Shown here: positions 42,721-53,842 of the stretch, piece by piece
Numbering within the stretch: the stretch's first letter is position 1
How the letters are laid out: each line of letters opens with the position of its first letter
Source: Neovahlkampfia damariscottae
Lineage: Eukaryota > Heterolobosea > Selenaionea > Neovahlkampfiida > Neovahlkampfiidae
Length of the DNA stretch: 64,000 bases
NCBI GenBank assembly: GCA_016618085.1
Contig: JABLTG010000042.1
Location: forward strand, 52,749 to 116,748
Reading direction: 5' to 3'
The notes under the pieces: generated by a model
Told to the model about the DNA's origin: nothing
The model's input: only the letters and a program-made list of their open reading frames with translations
The model's database searches: none
Translations under genes and position numbers: made by a program

Positions 42721-44507
42721 TATCCTCAACAACCAGTGTCTTCTGTCACACCAAATTCCAATTTGGTATAATTTTCAGCAACAGTTGGATGAATACCAAT
42801 GGTATTATCAAAGTCATCTTTAGTCGCTTTTAATTTCATAGCAATCGCAATTCCTTGAGTGACTTCACCAGCATTTGGACCAACATAATGAAAACCTACA
42901 ACTTGTTCATTTTCTTTTAAGCAAACCAATTTAAAGAAAGCTTGATCTAATCTATGAGGTAAGGCATGCTCTAAAATATTGCAATTCTTTTTATAAATGA
43001 TTAAATTATCTTCTCCAAATTTTTCAATAGCTTTTTCTTCAGAATAACCACATGCTCCATATTCACTTGGAGTGAAAACGGTAGTAGGAACATTAATATA
43101 ATCCATTTTCTTTGCACCATTTTCTTTATAGAGTCTTTCAGCTAATAATTTTCCAGCAGCAATAGCAACAGGTGTAAGTTCAAGACCTCCTTCAATAATA
43201 TCACCAATACCATAAATATGAGGTGCAGATGTTTGTTCATATTCATTTACAATAAGTTGACCTTTTTTATTAACTTTTACACCACACTTGTCCAATCCTA
43301 AGTTTTGTGTATCAGAATATCTTCCAATTGCCATCATGACAGTGTCAAATATTTCCTAGTCAAAAATAAATTCAAAAAATATTTTTACAGTATAAACTTT
43401 ATCTTCTTTTGTATTTTTATATTCAACTTTTAAACCATTATCAATTTTTTCAATTTTAAGAGGAATACAAGGTTGTAAGAATCTTGTTTTATGATTTTTT
43501 TCATCTTCTTCTGAAGTACCATTCTTCATGACTTCAACAATTTTTGAAACTGATTCTTGATCAAACTCTCTTAAAGGAGTACTTCTCACCATAATTGTTG
43601 TATCTAAACCAAGACTTGTCATAAATCCAGCACATTCCAAAGCAATATAACCAGCACCAATGATCAATGTTTTACCAGGTGATTTTTCCAATGAAAATAA
43701 GTCATCGCTTGTAATACATAATTCAGCACCTGGAATATTTAAAAGTGATGGTCTACCACCAACAGCAACAACAAATCTTCTTGCTGTGACTTTTGATTTT
43801 TCACCTTTGTTATCCAATAATTCAAGAGTGTGATCATCCAAAAAGGTTCCAAGAGCATTGAAATATTTAATTCCATTCTTTCTTAAATCTGATTTATAAC
43901 CAAAATTTAAAGATTTGATGTGTTGTTGAACCTTTTAAATCATTAAAATTGATCAAAAAATACATTTTCTCTCAAGGATTCCCATTCAAATTTGAATTCA
44001 GATTTTTCATGTTTCCAACCATAGTATTTGGATTGTTCCAAATAATCACCATATAAACCTCCTGTATGCATCACTAAAATATAATTAATTGAAACAAAAC
44101 ATATTTTACATTTTTTTGGAATACAACCAACCTAATATGTTAATAGATCTAAAAAATCAAACATTAACGCAGGTACCACCTTTCAGAGAAAAGTTATTTT
44201 ATAATGATTAGTATTACCTAAATTCCATGAGGTTCCATGGACAGTAGGCTTTACAAAATCTAAAACAGCAACAGTATTACCTATTGATTTTCTTTAGTCA
44301 TTTGGTGGAATTACCTTTATTTTTTTTTGTTGTTGCATTTGGATCTAAGTATCTTTGAGCTCTTTTAGCACATGCTAAGCCTCCACTTCCACCACCAATT
44401 ACTATAATATCAAAATCATATCCATGATTTGTTTCAGGTTTATCTGTGTCCTTCATGATGTTTTCCAATTTTTGTCGTTTTTTCTTTGGAGATTCTGAAG
44501 TTTTCAT
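42720..44507 (-). CDS. Thioredoxin reductase, selenoprotein (TGA at 42728-42726 read as Sec)
   Basis: NADPH-dependent flavoenzyme of the large, animal-type TrxR group. Several exons on the minus strand encode the FAD motif [41 protein letters not shown] (redox CVNVGC), IPKKLMHTGG, then GAGYIALECA and the GIGD region. The dimer interface closes with VGFHYVGPNAGEVTQG and the active-site His in GIHPTVAE. The last frame reads TEDTGC-TGA-GGA-TAA, which is the C-terminal Gly-Cys-Sec-Gly redox centre of TrxR, then a TAA stop. Reading TGA as a stop would remove the Sec-Gly. A SECIS lies downstream. The ATG at 44507 overlaps a CCAATG. Confidence 0.85.
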
Positions 44508-44694
44508 TGGTTCGGAGAGAAGGACCAAAAATATATGAAAAAGATACCAAATAAGTAGCAAAAAGAAGAAAGAATTCCTTTTAAAAAAAGATTCATTTTT
44601 CAGTTTGAATTTATTTTTTGCTTTCAACTAGGAGTTTGATTGGTCAATATTTCGCACAGTTTTGTTTCGCCGTTTATTTCATCACCTCAATCGT

Positions 44695-46202
44695 ATGTCA
44701 AAAAGTGGACAATTTGATAAAATTCAAAAGAAAGATATTCCTTCTGGTTATACATTAATAGAAGAAGGAACAGCCAAAATCTTACATTCTTCAAAAGATG
44801 AAGTATTTTATAATCCAGTACAAGTTTTCAATCGTGACTTGTCAACATTAGTGATAAATAAATACAATGAGCTATATTTAAAAGATCAAAAAGAAGGAAT
44901 GAAAATTTTAGAAGGATTATCAGCTACAGGTTATATTTTATAAACAATACTTAATTAAAATTGTTAAGGTCTTAGATCGATTAGATATTGGAAAGAAATA
45001 AAAAATGTAAAAGAGATTGTCGCAAATGATCTTTCTGAAGATGCAGTTGAAGAGATTAAAAGAAATTTACAATTTAACGAAGTTAGTGAAGAATATGTTC
45101 GTGCAAATCATGGTGACGCTACTGAATTCATGCATAAGAACAAAAAGTCATTTGATGTTATTGATCTTGATCCTTATGGTTCAGCATCTTTTCTATTAGA
45201 ATCAGCACTTCAAAGGTTTGTGGTTTTTTTTAATATAAATTATTTACTATTTTTAGCATAAAAAATGGAGGGTTAATGTGTGTCACATGTACAGACATGG
45301 CAGTTTTAGCAGGTAAAAATATGTCAGCTTGTTTTGCAAAATATGGAAGTGTACCATTCAAATCAAAATCTTGTCATGAAATGGCTTTAAGAATTCTTTT
45401 GAATACAATTCATCAAATTGCAAGTAGAAATGGAAAATATATTGAACCATTAATTTCATGTAGTATTGATTTTTATGTACGTATATTTTTTGTGGTCAAA
45501 GAATCTAATGCTGAAGCACTTTTATCAATGACAAAATTATCAAATGTTTATAAATGTTCTGGATGTGAAGCATTTCATTTTATTCCACTTGGATTAAAAA
45601 AAGAAACAAAATTTGGACTTTCTACAGTTAGAATTGATTCAAAATGTGAAGTTTGTGATTCAAATTTTAAAATGGCAGGACCATTTTACAATCAACCAAT
45701 TCATAATCAAGATTTTGTTAAACAAGTTATAAAACATGCAGAAGAGAACAAAGATAAATTTTCAACACATAAACGTATTATTGGTATGATGAGTGTGATT
45801 TCAGAAGAAGTTAAAGATCAACCTTTATTTTATGATTTACCTTCTCTATGTCAAACAATTAGATCAAAAACTCCACCAATTCATCTTATTAGAAGTGCAA
45901 TTTTAAATTCAAATTATCAAGTTTCTCAATCACATTGTGATCCAAATGCAATTAAAACAGATGCTCCAATTACATTTTTATATGATTTATTAAAAAGTTA
46001 TATCAAAAAAGAAGATTTAAAAATGAAAATTCAAAAAGATTCAGTTGCTGAAAAGATTTTATCAAAAGAACCAAAATATACAGATATTGATTGGACAATG
46101 AAAGATAACACAAAATTAAGTTCAAAAAAAACTGGAGTAGTTAAATTTCAACAAAATCCAACTGCAAATTGGGGTCCAAAAGCAAGAGCAAAAAAAAGGT
46201 AA
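44695..46202 (+). CDS. TRM1: tRNA (guanine26-N2)-dimethyltransferase Trm1
   Basis: Methylates G26 of tRNAs. Three exons (introns 44934-44969 and about 45218-45258). Motifs: the N-terminal EGTAKILH and NPVQVFNRDLS, the SAM-binding LEGLSATGLRSIRYW, DATEF, then DLDPYGSASF and GGLMCVTCTDMAVL. Cys-rich segments (KCSGCEAF and KCEVCDSNF) match the Trm1 zinc-binding region. It ends with a basic KARAKKR tail. The ATG at 44695 is preferred over an upstream TTG. It shares a 187-bp divergent promoter with the TrxR gene. Confidence 0.9.
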
Positions 46203-46366
46203 AAATATTGATATCTACTAAAAAAGAAGTAGAAAACTTGATGATATTGATGAAGAAGAAAAAATTGAAGAAAATAAATCAAAAAAATAAAATTTATATT
46301 TCCTTCTCAATTCTAAATTTAAAAATAGAAATTGATTTGATTGGACAACAAAGTTACAAAAAAACA

Positions 46367-48352
46367 ATGAATGTGAGTAAGTTTGTCACTGAACAAAAGA
46401 AATTATTGTTACTTGAAAAAGAAGCAGAAGCTGAAAAATCATCAAATTCTAAAAAAGTGAAAATAATTGTAGTTACAGAAGTATCAGTTGGTTTATCTGG
46501 CAGAACAGAAGGAAAATTTTTATTCAGAGGTTAAAATAAATTATTTATTTAAACCATTATCAAGGTGGGTCACAAGATTTAACTTTTAGAACTGGAGAAT
46601 CCATTCAATTAAAAACACAAGAAACAAAAGAAGAAAAATCAAGTGATCCAATCAATGGAGTAGTTTCCATTGTGACAGATAAAGATATTACAATTTCATT
46701 AGATGGTGAATTCAATGATGAATGGGAAACAAAAAAATTAATTTTATCAAAAATACCAAATGAAGTTACTTATAAAAGAATGTTTACAACTTTGGATTAT
46801 CTTCAACAAATTGAATCTGAATATTCACATCCAGCAAAAAAAATGATTAATGTTGCATTTTATGATAAAAAACCAGAAAGAATTGAAATTAAAGATTTGA
46901 ATTTTCATAATTCAAATTTGAATGATTCACAAAAAGAAGCTATTCAATTTTCATTGGAAACAAATGATATTTCTTTAATTTTAGGACCACCTGGTACAGG
47001 AAAAACAACAACGTATTTTAAAAAGTTTTTAACACTACTTTAAAGTTTAGTTGAAATTATTAGACAAGCTGTTGATTTAGGAATGAAAATATTGGTTTGT
47101 GGGCCTTCAAATATATCAATTGATAATATTGTTGAAAAATTGTCTGATATGAAAATGAAAAAAATGGTTAGATTAGGTCATCCAGCAAGTAATTTAATAA
47201 TATTTAACATTTTAGGAATAATGGATTCAATTATAAAACATTCATTAGATTATAATTTATTACATGGTGAAGGAAGTTCAATCGTTTCGAATATTAGAAA
47301 AGATATTGAAAAAGAATTCAAAAAATTGAAAAAATCAAAAAAGAGTGAAAAATCATCCATTTGGAATGAAATTAAAACTTTAAAAAAAGAATTGAGAAAA
47401 AATGAAAAAAAAGCAGTCTTTGATGTTTTAAAGTATTCAAATATTGTGTTAACTACATGTACTGGAGCAATGGATTATTCATTGAAAGATACAATTTTTG
47501 ATTTAATAATTATTGATGAAGCATGTCAATCTTTAGAAACATCTTGTTGGATACCCTTATTAAAAGGTAAGAAATGTATTTTAGCAGGAGATCCATTTCA
47601 ATTACCACCTACAATTTTGAATACAAAAGTTCAAAAGAAATTAGAAATTACTTTATTTGAAAGATTATATAAACAACATAAAAATGAAATTTCAAGAATG
47701 TTGAATCTTCAATATAGAATGAATGAAGAAATTATGAATTGGTCTTCAAATGAATTTTATGAAGGAAAATTAATTGCACATGATTCTGTTAAAGATAGAT
47801 TATTAATAGATTTTGAAGGGTTTGTTCATTGGATGATTAATTTTTGATAGAGTTGAAGATATTGATGAAACAATAACACCATTATTTATGATTGATACTG
47901 GTAGTTGTGGATTAGAAGAAAATGATATTGAAGAAGGTGAATCAAGATTTAATTTAGAAGAAGCAAAATTAGTAGTTAAACATGTTGAAAAATTAATTGA
48001 ATCTGGATTACATGAATCTTGTATTGCTATAATAACACCTTATTCTGCACAAGTTCATGCATTAAAATCATTATTATTAGAAAAGTATGAATTTATGGAA
48101 ATTGGAACAGTGGATGGATTTCAAGGTCGTGAAAAAGATGCAATTATTATATCAATGGTTAGATCAAATAAAAATGGTGATGTTGGTTTTTTGAGTGATG
48201 AAAGAAGAACAAATGTTGCAATTACAAGAGCTAAAAGACATGTCTGTATTATTGGTGACACAGACACACTGAGAACCAATCAATTTTTATCAAGAATGTC
48301 AAAATATTTTATTGATAATGCTGATGTAAGAAGTGCACAAGATTATGATTAA
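46367..48352 (+). CDS. UPF1-like SF1 helicase, IGHMBP2/SMUBP-2 type
   Basis: An ATP-dependent 5'-3' RNA/DNA helicase. Four or more exons. The N-terminus (NVSKFVTEQKKLLLLEKEAE) matches IGHMBP2. Helicase motifs: I GPPGTGKTTT, Ia (KILVCGPSNIS), II IDEACQ, III GDPFQLPP, IV QYRMN, V VDGFQGREKDA, and VI TNVAITRAKR. A 27-nt intron (47189-47215) stays in frame and removing it gives LGHPARIMDS, the expected family motif. Another intron (about 47819-47850) is needed in the RecA2 region. No R3H or AN1 finger is visible after the core. Start is the ATG at 46367. Confidence 0.87.
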
Positions 48353-48391
48353 GTTTATTTTTTTGCAATTAAAATTGGTTGATAAAAATCA

Positions 48392-49052
48392 TTAAAATTC
48401 CATAAAATTTATCCATAAATTTTCAATGATGATGAATTGATTAACTTCATAAATGTTCTGATTTTTTGATTTCTTCCAATCCCATATTTGGAATACAATT
48501 TTTCTTGTTTCATTTTCTTCAATGATTTTCATTGGGGTTTTAAAATAATCATCATTTAAATTTCTTTCTTTTAATACTTTATCATAATCGAATGGTAAGT
48601 AATAATATTCCATTATCTTTTAAAACATCATACATACTTTGTATTGAAAGTGTTAAATCATTTTCTGTGAATAAATGTGGTATAGAATTATCACATGATA
48701 TACAAATATCAAATGATTCATTTTTGTATAATTTTTTCATCTCTCTAATGTCTAAAGCATCTTCAAATTTGATATTTGTAATATTTCTTTTTTCTGCTTC
48801 TATTTTTTCTCTTTCTAGAGATGAAGGACTTAAATCTGATGCAGTGATATCAAAATTATATTTTGATAAACCAATAATTTGAGATCCAATTCCACAGGTA
48901 CAATCAAGTAATTTCGTTTTTTTTGTTTTGTTTTTGAGAACTTTGGAAAGACATTCTCCATTGTATTTGATAAATTTATCAAAATCTTTTAAGATTAAAT
49001 GGTAATGAGGTGATAGTTCTTCATAAAAATTGAGAGGTGATAATTCTTTCAA
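48392..49052 (-). CDS. Class I SAM-dependent methyltransferase, with a frameshift and no ATG start
   Basis: The fold is clear: LLDCTCGIGSQIIGL (motif I), ITASDLSPSSLE, FEDALDIREM, FDICISCDNSIPHL and DVLKDNGILLLTIR. The frame then hits TGA TAA, while the next frame continues DYDKVLKERNLNDDYF as expected for the family (I-R-D-Y-D-K). A shift of +1 (or a 2-base loss) at about 48594-48600 would restore it. The upstream end has no ATG: the first codons read Leu-Lys-Glu from a TTG at 49052. Two defects suggest assembly error or gene decay; no GT...AG intron explains the shift. Confidence 0.55.
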
Positions 49053-49218
49053 TATTTTGATTGGTTGTTAACACATTCGAATTTAATGGAAAAAATAGAC
49101 TATTTACCAGTTTTCAATGAACCTTCAAATCTGCAATTGAATCAAAAAAATCCTTTTTATAATTGACCAATCATCATTATTTTTTTCACCTCAAACTCAT
49201 GTTTCTGTATCATGCAAA

Positions 49219-50197
49219 ATGTTAAACGTAATCAGAAATCAAGAAGACACATTTTATCGTTATAAAATGGACAAACCAAACATCATTCACCAAAAAAAAC
49301 ATGGTGGAACTACTTGTTTCAGTAATTTAACAACAGTTACCAAACAATTAGGAACAGAACCAAAATGTAAATGATATTTTTAGAAACTAATCCAATTTTA
49401 GATTTTTGCAAATATTTAGAATTGACATTACAACGTAAAGCACAAATTAATGAACAAAATCAACTTATTATCAAATCCAATATTGAAGATTACAAGATTT
49501 TAGATATTATTTTTGATTTTGTTGAAAAATTCATTTTATGTCCAAGTTGTAAATCACCTGAAGGCAAAATGTATTTTGATAAAGAAAAGTTAAAGATAGC
49601 ATGTCCTTGTTGTGGTGATACAAACCCACTTCAAGTGAAAGATCAAAAATTCTATTCATTTCTTCAAAAGAATCCACCGTAGATACCTTTTATTTTTAAT
49701 TCTTTAGTAAATTTGAATCAAAATATAACATCAAACAAGTTATTCCAGAAGAAACTGAAGAAAGTGAAAGTGTTAAATTTTTATCAAATCATTTTAATGA
49801 AACAATGACAAATGAAGAATTGGAAAATTTAATTTTACAATCCTCAAAAAAATTTAAACTTACAGAAAAAGAAATTGTTTGTTTGTTATGTGAAACTTTT
49901 CTCAAAACAAACTTTTATTCAAATTTTATGAAAAATAGACTTGAAATACTTCAAAAATTCATAAAAAATGAAAAATTAGAAAAAGCCTTTTTAGAATATT
50001 TAACATTTTTCTGTTTTGAAGATGTTGAAATTCTTGAAAATTTAAGTTCAATTTTAAAATTTTTATTTGAAAATAGAGTTTTATCTTTAAAGGTTTTAGA
50101 CACTTGGAATGAAAAGAAAAAATATCAATTAGTTTCTTCACCAAAAAAAGTTCAAAAAGTTAAAAAAGCAGCAAAAGAATTTTTTGATGAAAAATAA
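49219..50197 (+). CDS. Translation initiation factor eIF5
   Basis: GTPase-activating protein for eIF2 in start-codon recognition. Three exons. The ATG at 49219 starts LNVIRNQEDTFYRYKM, the eIF5 N-terminus, then KKHGGTTCFSNLTTVTKQLG. The intron at about 49368-49402 joins EPKY to FCKYLELTLQRKAQ, as in eIF5. The zinc ribbon has CPSC...CPCC. A second intron (49678-49705 approx.) precedes an acidic linker (EETEESESV) and the C-terminal W2 HEAT region (LCETFLKTNFYSN, then KVLDTW). Arg15, the GAP residue, is present in RNQEDTFYRYKM. Confidence 0.85.
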
Positions 50198-50229
50198 AAT
50201 TCTCTTTTTATTTTTCCATCTTTAATTGT

Positions 50230-50856
50230 TTAAAAATAATATTCAACATTCTTTGCTAACCAGGTCAATCCATCATAAATACTTTTTTTTTTAATTTTAT
50301 TTTATCAAACCCTTCTCCATTTATTGCACAACAAGGTTGTATATAAAATTTTTGGTTAATATCATTCAATTCAAACTCAGTTTCAATATCTTTTGATGAT
50401 AAACAATTCTCTAAATCTTGTTTATTTGCAAGTATCAAAAGACATGCTTCAGACAGAAGAGGATCATCCAACATTCTTTTTAATTCTTCCTTGGCCTCTT
50501 TCAATCTTTCTCTATCACTTGAGTCCACTACAAATATTATAGCCTTAAAATTTAAATATTTTAATTAAAACTCACTTTTGAAGATGAATTATTTTTTAGT
50601 TTCTCTTACCCTGAGTATTATCGTAATAGTGCTTCCAGAATAATCTGGTTTTCTCTTGTCCTCCTACATCCATTATAGTGAATGTTAATCCTCCATAAGT
50701 TATTCTTTCGGAATTAAATCCAATTGTCGGAATTGTCGATACTGAAGTTCCAAGTTTTAAATAAAATAAAATTGTAGTTTTGCCAGCAGCATCAAGACCG
50801 ACCATTAAAATATTGGATTTTCTTTTTCCAAACATGAATTGAAAAAATTGACCCAT
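50230..50856 (-). CDS. Arf/Arl family small GTPase
   Basis: Membrane-traffic GTPase. N-terminal [10 protein letters not shown] has Gly2 for myristoylation. P-loop GLDAAGKTT, switch [15 protein letters not shown] and LANKQDL are all present. The last exon uses an intron (50281-50309 approx., donor GTTTG) and ends [17 protein letters not shown], matching Arf. The middle splice between NTQG and AIIFVVD cannot be resolved: the 66-nt gap has GTAAG and TTAAG ends but leaves the frame off by one, so either a microexon or an indel is involved. The C-terminal stop is TAA at 50230. Confidence 0.8.
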
Positions 50857-50928
50857 AACTTTGATGTTGGTTTGCCTTCAACTGGATTGTAAAAGTAGTA
50901 AGAGTTTGATTGGTGGAAAATAAATTTA

Positions 50929-52524
50929 TTATAATTTTTCAGTTAATTCTTCAATAGAAACACCTTTTGTTTCAGGAACAAAAAAGAATGTTAAAATTAT
51001 TGAAATAAAAATAATGAATGTGAAAGGTAAGAATGTAAATTCTTTTAACATGTTTGTAAAAGTTGGGAATGTTAAAGCAATTAAAAATGTTAATGCCCAA
51101 TTTAGACATGTGATAATTGAAGAAGCAAAACCTCTAACATCATTAGGATATAATTCACTGAGCATTACCCACTATTTTTTTTGTGTTAAAAATGAATATT
51201 TGTTATTTACTGGAATTGAACCTAATCCAATAGCAAATCCGACAATAAAAAATAAAACTGATGCAACTGATAAAATTTTGAAGAATTCAACTGCAAAATC
51301 TACATGTGCAATAAATATCATTGAAGTAGATAAAACTGTAAAAGAAAGAAAACAAATAATTTCACTTGCAAGTAGCAATACTCTTCTTCCAGCTCTTTCA
51401 ACAAGATAAACTGATACTAATGTCACTAAAACATTAACTAAACCAATAACTGCAGTAACAATATTTGCATTTTCAATACCAGCATCTTTGAAGATTTTTG
51501 TTGAATAAAAGAATATAGCATTTACACCTGAAAATTGTTGTGCCACATGTAATATTACACCAACTAATAATGGTTTAATTAGAGAGACTCTAAATATTCT
51601 TTTAAAGAAATTTCCTTCAGTTTTTGTTGATAATGATTTTTCAAGTTGATCAATTTCTGGATAAACATTATCAGAATTTCTAAGTCTTTTTAATGCATTT
51701 TCTGCAGCATTAGTAAAACCTTTTTGATATAACCATCTTGGACTCATTGGAACAAATGGTATTAATATCATTTGAATAATTGAAACTAAAATTGGAACTG
51801 TAAATAAAAATCTCCACATGTAAGGTGAAGAAAATGGAATTCCAAGAGATTGTGATGTTAAAATAGCAATAGTAAGGAATAATTGATGTAAAGTTGAAAT
51901 AGCTCCTCTGTATTTTGGTGGTGAAATTTCTGCTAAATAAACAGGTACAACAACAGATATAAGACCAACACCAAATCCTGCAATAAATCGACCAAGTAAA
52001 AAAATATAATAATTTGAAAAGAATCCAGTTAAAAAATTACCAAGAATAAAAAAAATATTTGAAATAAAAATAGTTGAACGACGTTCAATTAAATCTGAAA
52101 TTGGTCCACCTAATAAACTTCCTATTAAAGCAGAAACTATGAAAGATGAAACAAAAATTGACCATTGAACTTCATTTTGCTGAATACAAGGCTGAAAAAA
52201 TTCACCTGTTGAACATTGTGACCCATCATTCGGTTTATCAGTGACGTTAAAATAATCATATAAATAATTTTCAGTCATTGCAGTAATTGTTTCATTTTTC
52301 GTAACTCCAGTGATAGCTTCTTCAGGTGAATTGGTTACACCTAGAGTATCTTTGAAATTGTTTAAAAAAAAAATAAAAAAAGTACATCCGAATTGAAATG
52401 AGCTGAGAACCACAATAAGAGCAGAGAGTAACAATATTAAAGTGAATTTTTGTGGTTGTGAATCACCTTCAATGTCATTATATTCATCACCCATGAAAGG
52501 GCTTGTATCGTCCTCGTTACTCAT
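50929..52524 (-). CDS. Major-facilitator sugar transporter (GLUT/HXT type)
   Basis: Proton-coupled or facilitative hexose carrier, twelve helices. Motifs: LIERRST near GGPISDLIERR, GRFIAGFGVGLISVVVPVYLAEISPP, PMSPRWL, QQFSGVNAIFFYS, VERAGRR, then SELYPNDVRG and PETKG. Intron 52350-52385 (36 nt, in frame) removes an artefact segment and restores FGYTLGVTNSPEEAI. A second intron (about 51165-51200) joins GLGSIP to WVMLSELYP. A long extracellular loop with NxT sites lies after helix 1, usual for this family. Substrate cannot be told, but invertase at 13284 could supply glucose and fructose. Confidence 0.88.
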
Positions 52525-52686
52525 TGTGAATAGATTCTAATTACTTATTCCACCAATGAAAATTGAATTTGTTATTTTCTGTACATTTAGAAGATCCAAA
52601 AAGGCATTTTATTGGTTTTCAACTCCGAGGCTGAACAAATCGTTTCTCTAATGCATTATTCTCAACACAATTTTTGACCAATCATC

Positions 52687-53839
52687 ATGATGCAGTTTCC
52701 AACAAAACTTTTTGTCAAGAAAGTGAAAACTGATGAAATAGTTATAAAAAATGGATTTCGATTTATCAAACCATATACACATACATTTAAAATGTACGTA
52801 AAACAAAGGTGGATTGGAAAAACATTACAACAAGTTTATGAAGATGAATTTTCAATGCCAAACCAAATCGCAGTGAGTCATTTTTAAATGTAAAACTTTC
52901 AAAGGAAAAATTAATATTTGATGGAAAAATACTAATTAATGATGAAAAAACTTCAAATGATAAAATTTTAAAAAACAATGAATTAATTTCACTGGAAGAC
53001 AATGATAGAATAGAATTTCCAATTATCAATTTTGATTATGTTGAAGTACTTTATGAGAATGATGATATATTTGTAATTAATAAACCACCTTCAATGCCTA
53101 TTCATCCATCTGGAAGTTATTATAAAAATGCATTGATCAAAATTTTGAGAGATGAATTTGATTTGCCATTTTTGAAACGTAATTGAATCATAAATACTTT
53201 TTATATTTTAAAGTTATTCATAGACTAGATAAAGTAACTACAGGTGTTTTGATTTTTGCAAAGAATCCATCGAGGGCATTTGAAATTCAAACATTATTCA
53301 AAGAGCATAAAGTGACCAAAATGTATCTTGCAAAAGTTCATGGAAAATTTTCTGAAGAAAAAGAAGTTAAAGTTGATGTACCTCTTCAAAGATTAAACAT
53401 TAGAAAAGGTATTTGGAGAATTGCATCTCCCAACATTCTTTTAAATGACGGTTCAAAATTGAATAATGAGAATTTAATTGTCAAATCTGCGAATACAGTT
53501 TTTAAATTTGTTTCATATGATAACATAAATGATACATCCATTGTTTTATGTTTACCTAAAACTGGTCGAACTCATCAATTAAGAGAACATTTGAGATATT
53601 TAAATCATTCTATTGTTCATGATGAAGAAATTCAAAAATTAAAAGAATATAAACCAAGACATTGGGGAGAAGAAAGAAATTTTTTGAATGAAAAATATAC
53701 TGATATAACAAAAATGTTCATATATTTGCATGCAATTCAATATGAATTTGAGAATTTCAAATTTAAATGTTATCCAAATTGGATATCGAACAAAGATGAA
53801 ATGGAGATTATTGAAAGGTTAATAAATGAAGAGAAATGA
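52687..53839 (+). CDS. RluA-family RNA pseudouridine synthase
   Basis: Converts uridine to pseudouridine in RNA. Three exons (introns about 52875-52906 and 53180-53213). The N-terminal region resembles an S4-like or Rib2/RPUSD lead-in (RWIGKTLQQVYEDEF). The catalytic core has HRLDKVTTG (Asp is catalytic), FVSYDNIND and LPKTGRTHQLREHL, ending in HAIQYEF. No mitochondrial presequence is clear (MMQFPTKLFVKKVKT is basic, so one is possible). It ends 3 bp from the convergent LIM-RGS gene. Confidence 0.88.
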
Positions 53840-53842
53840 TAT

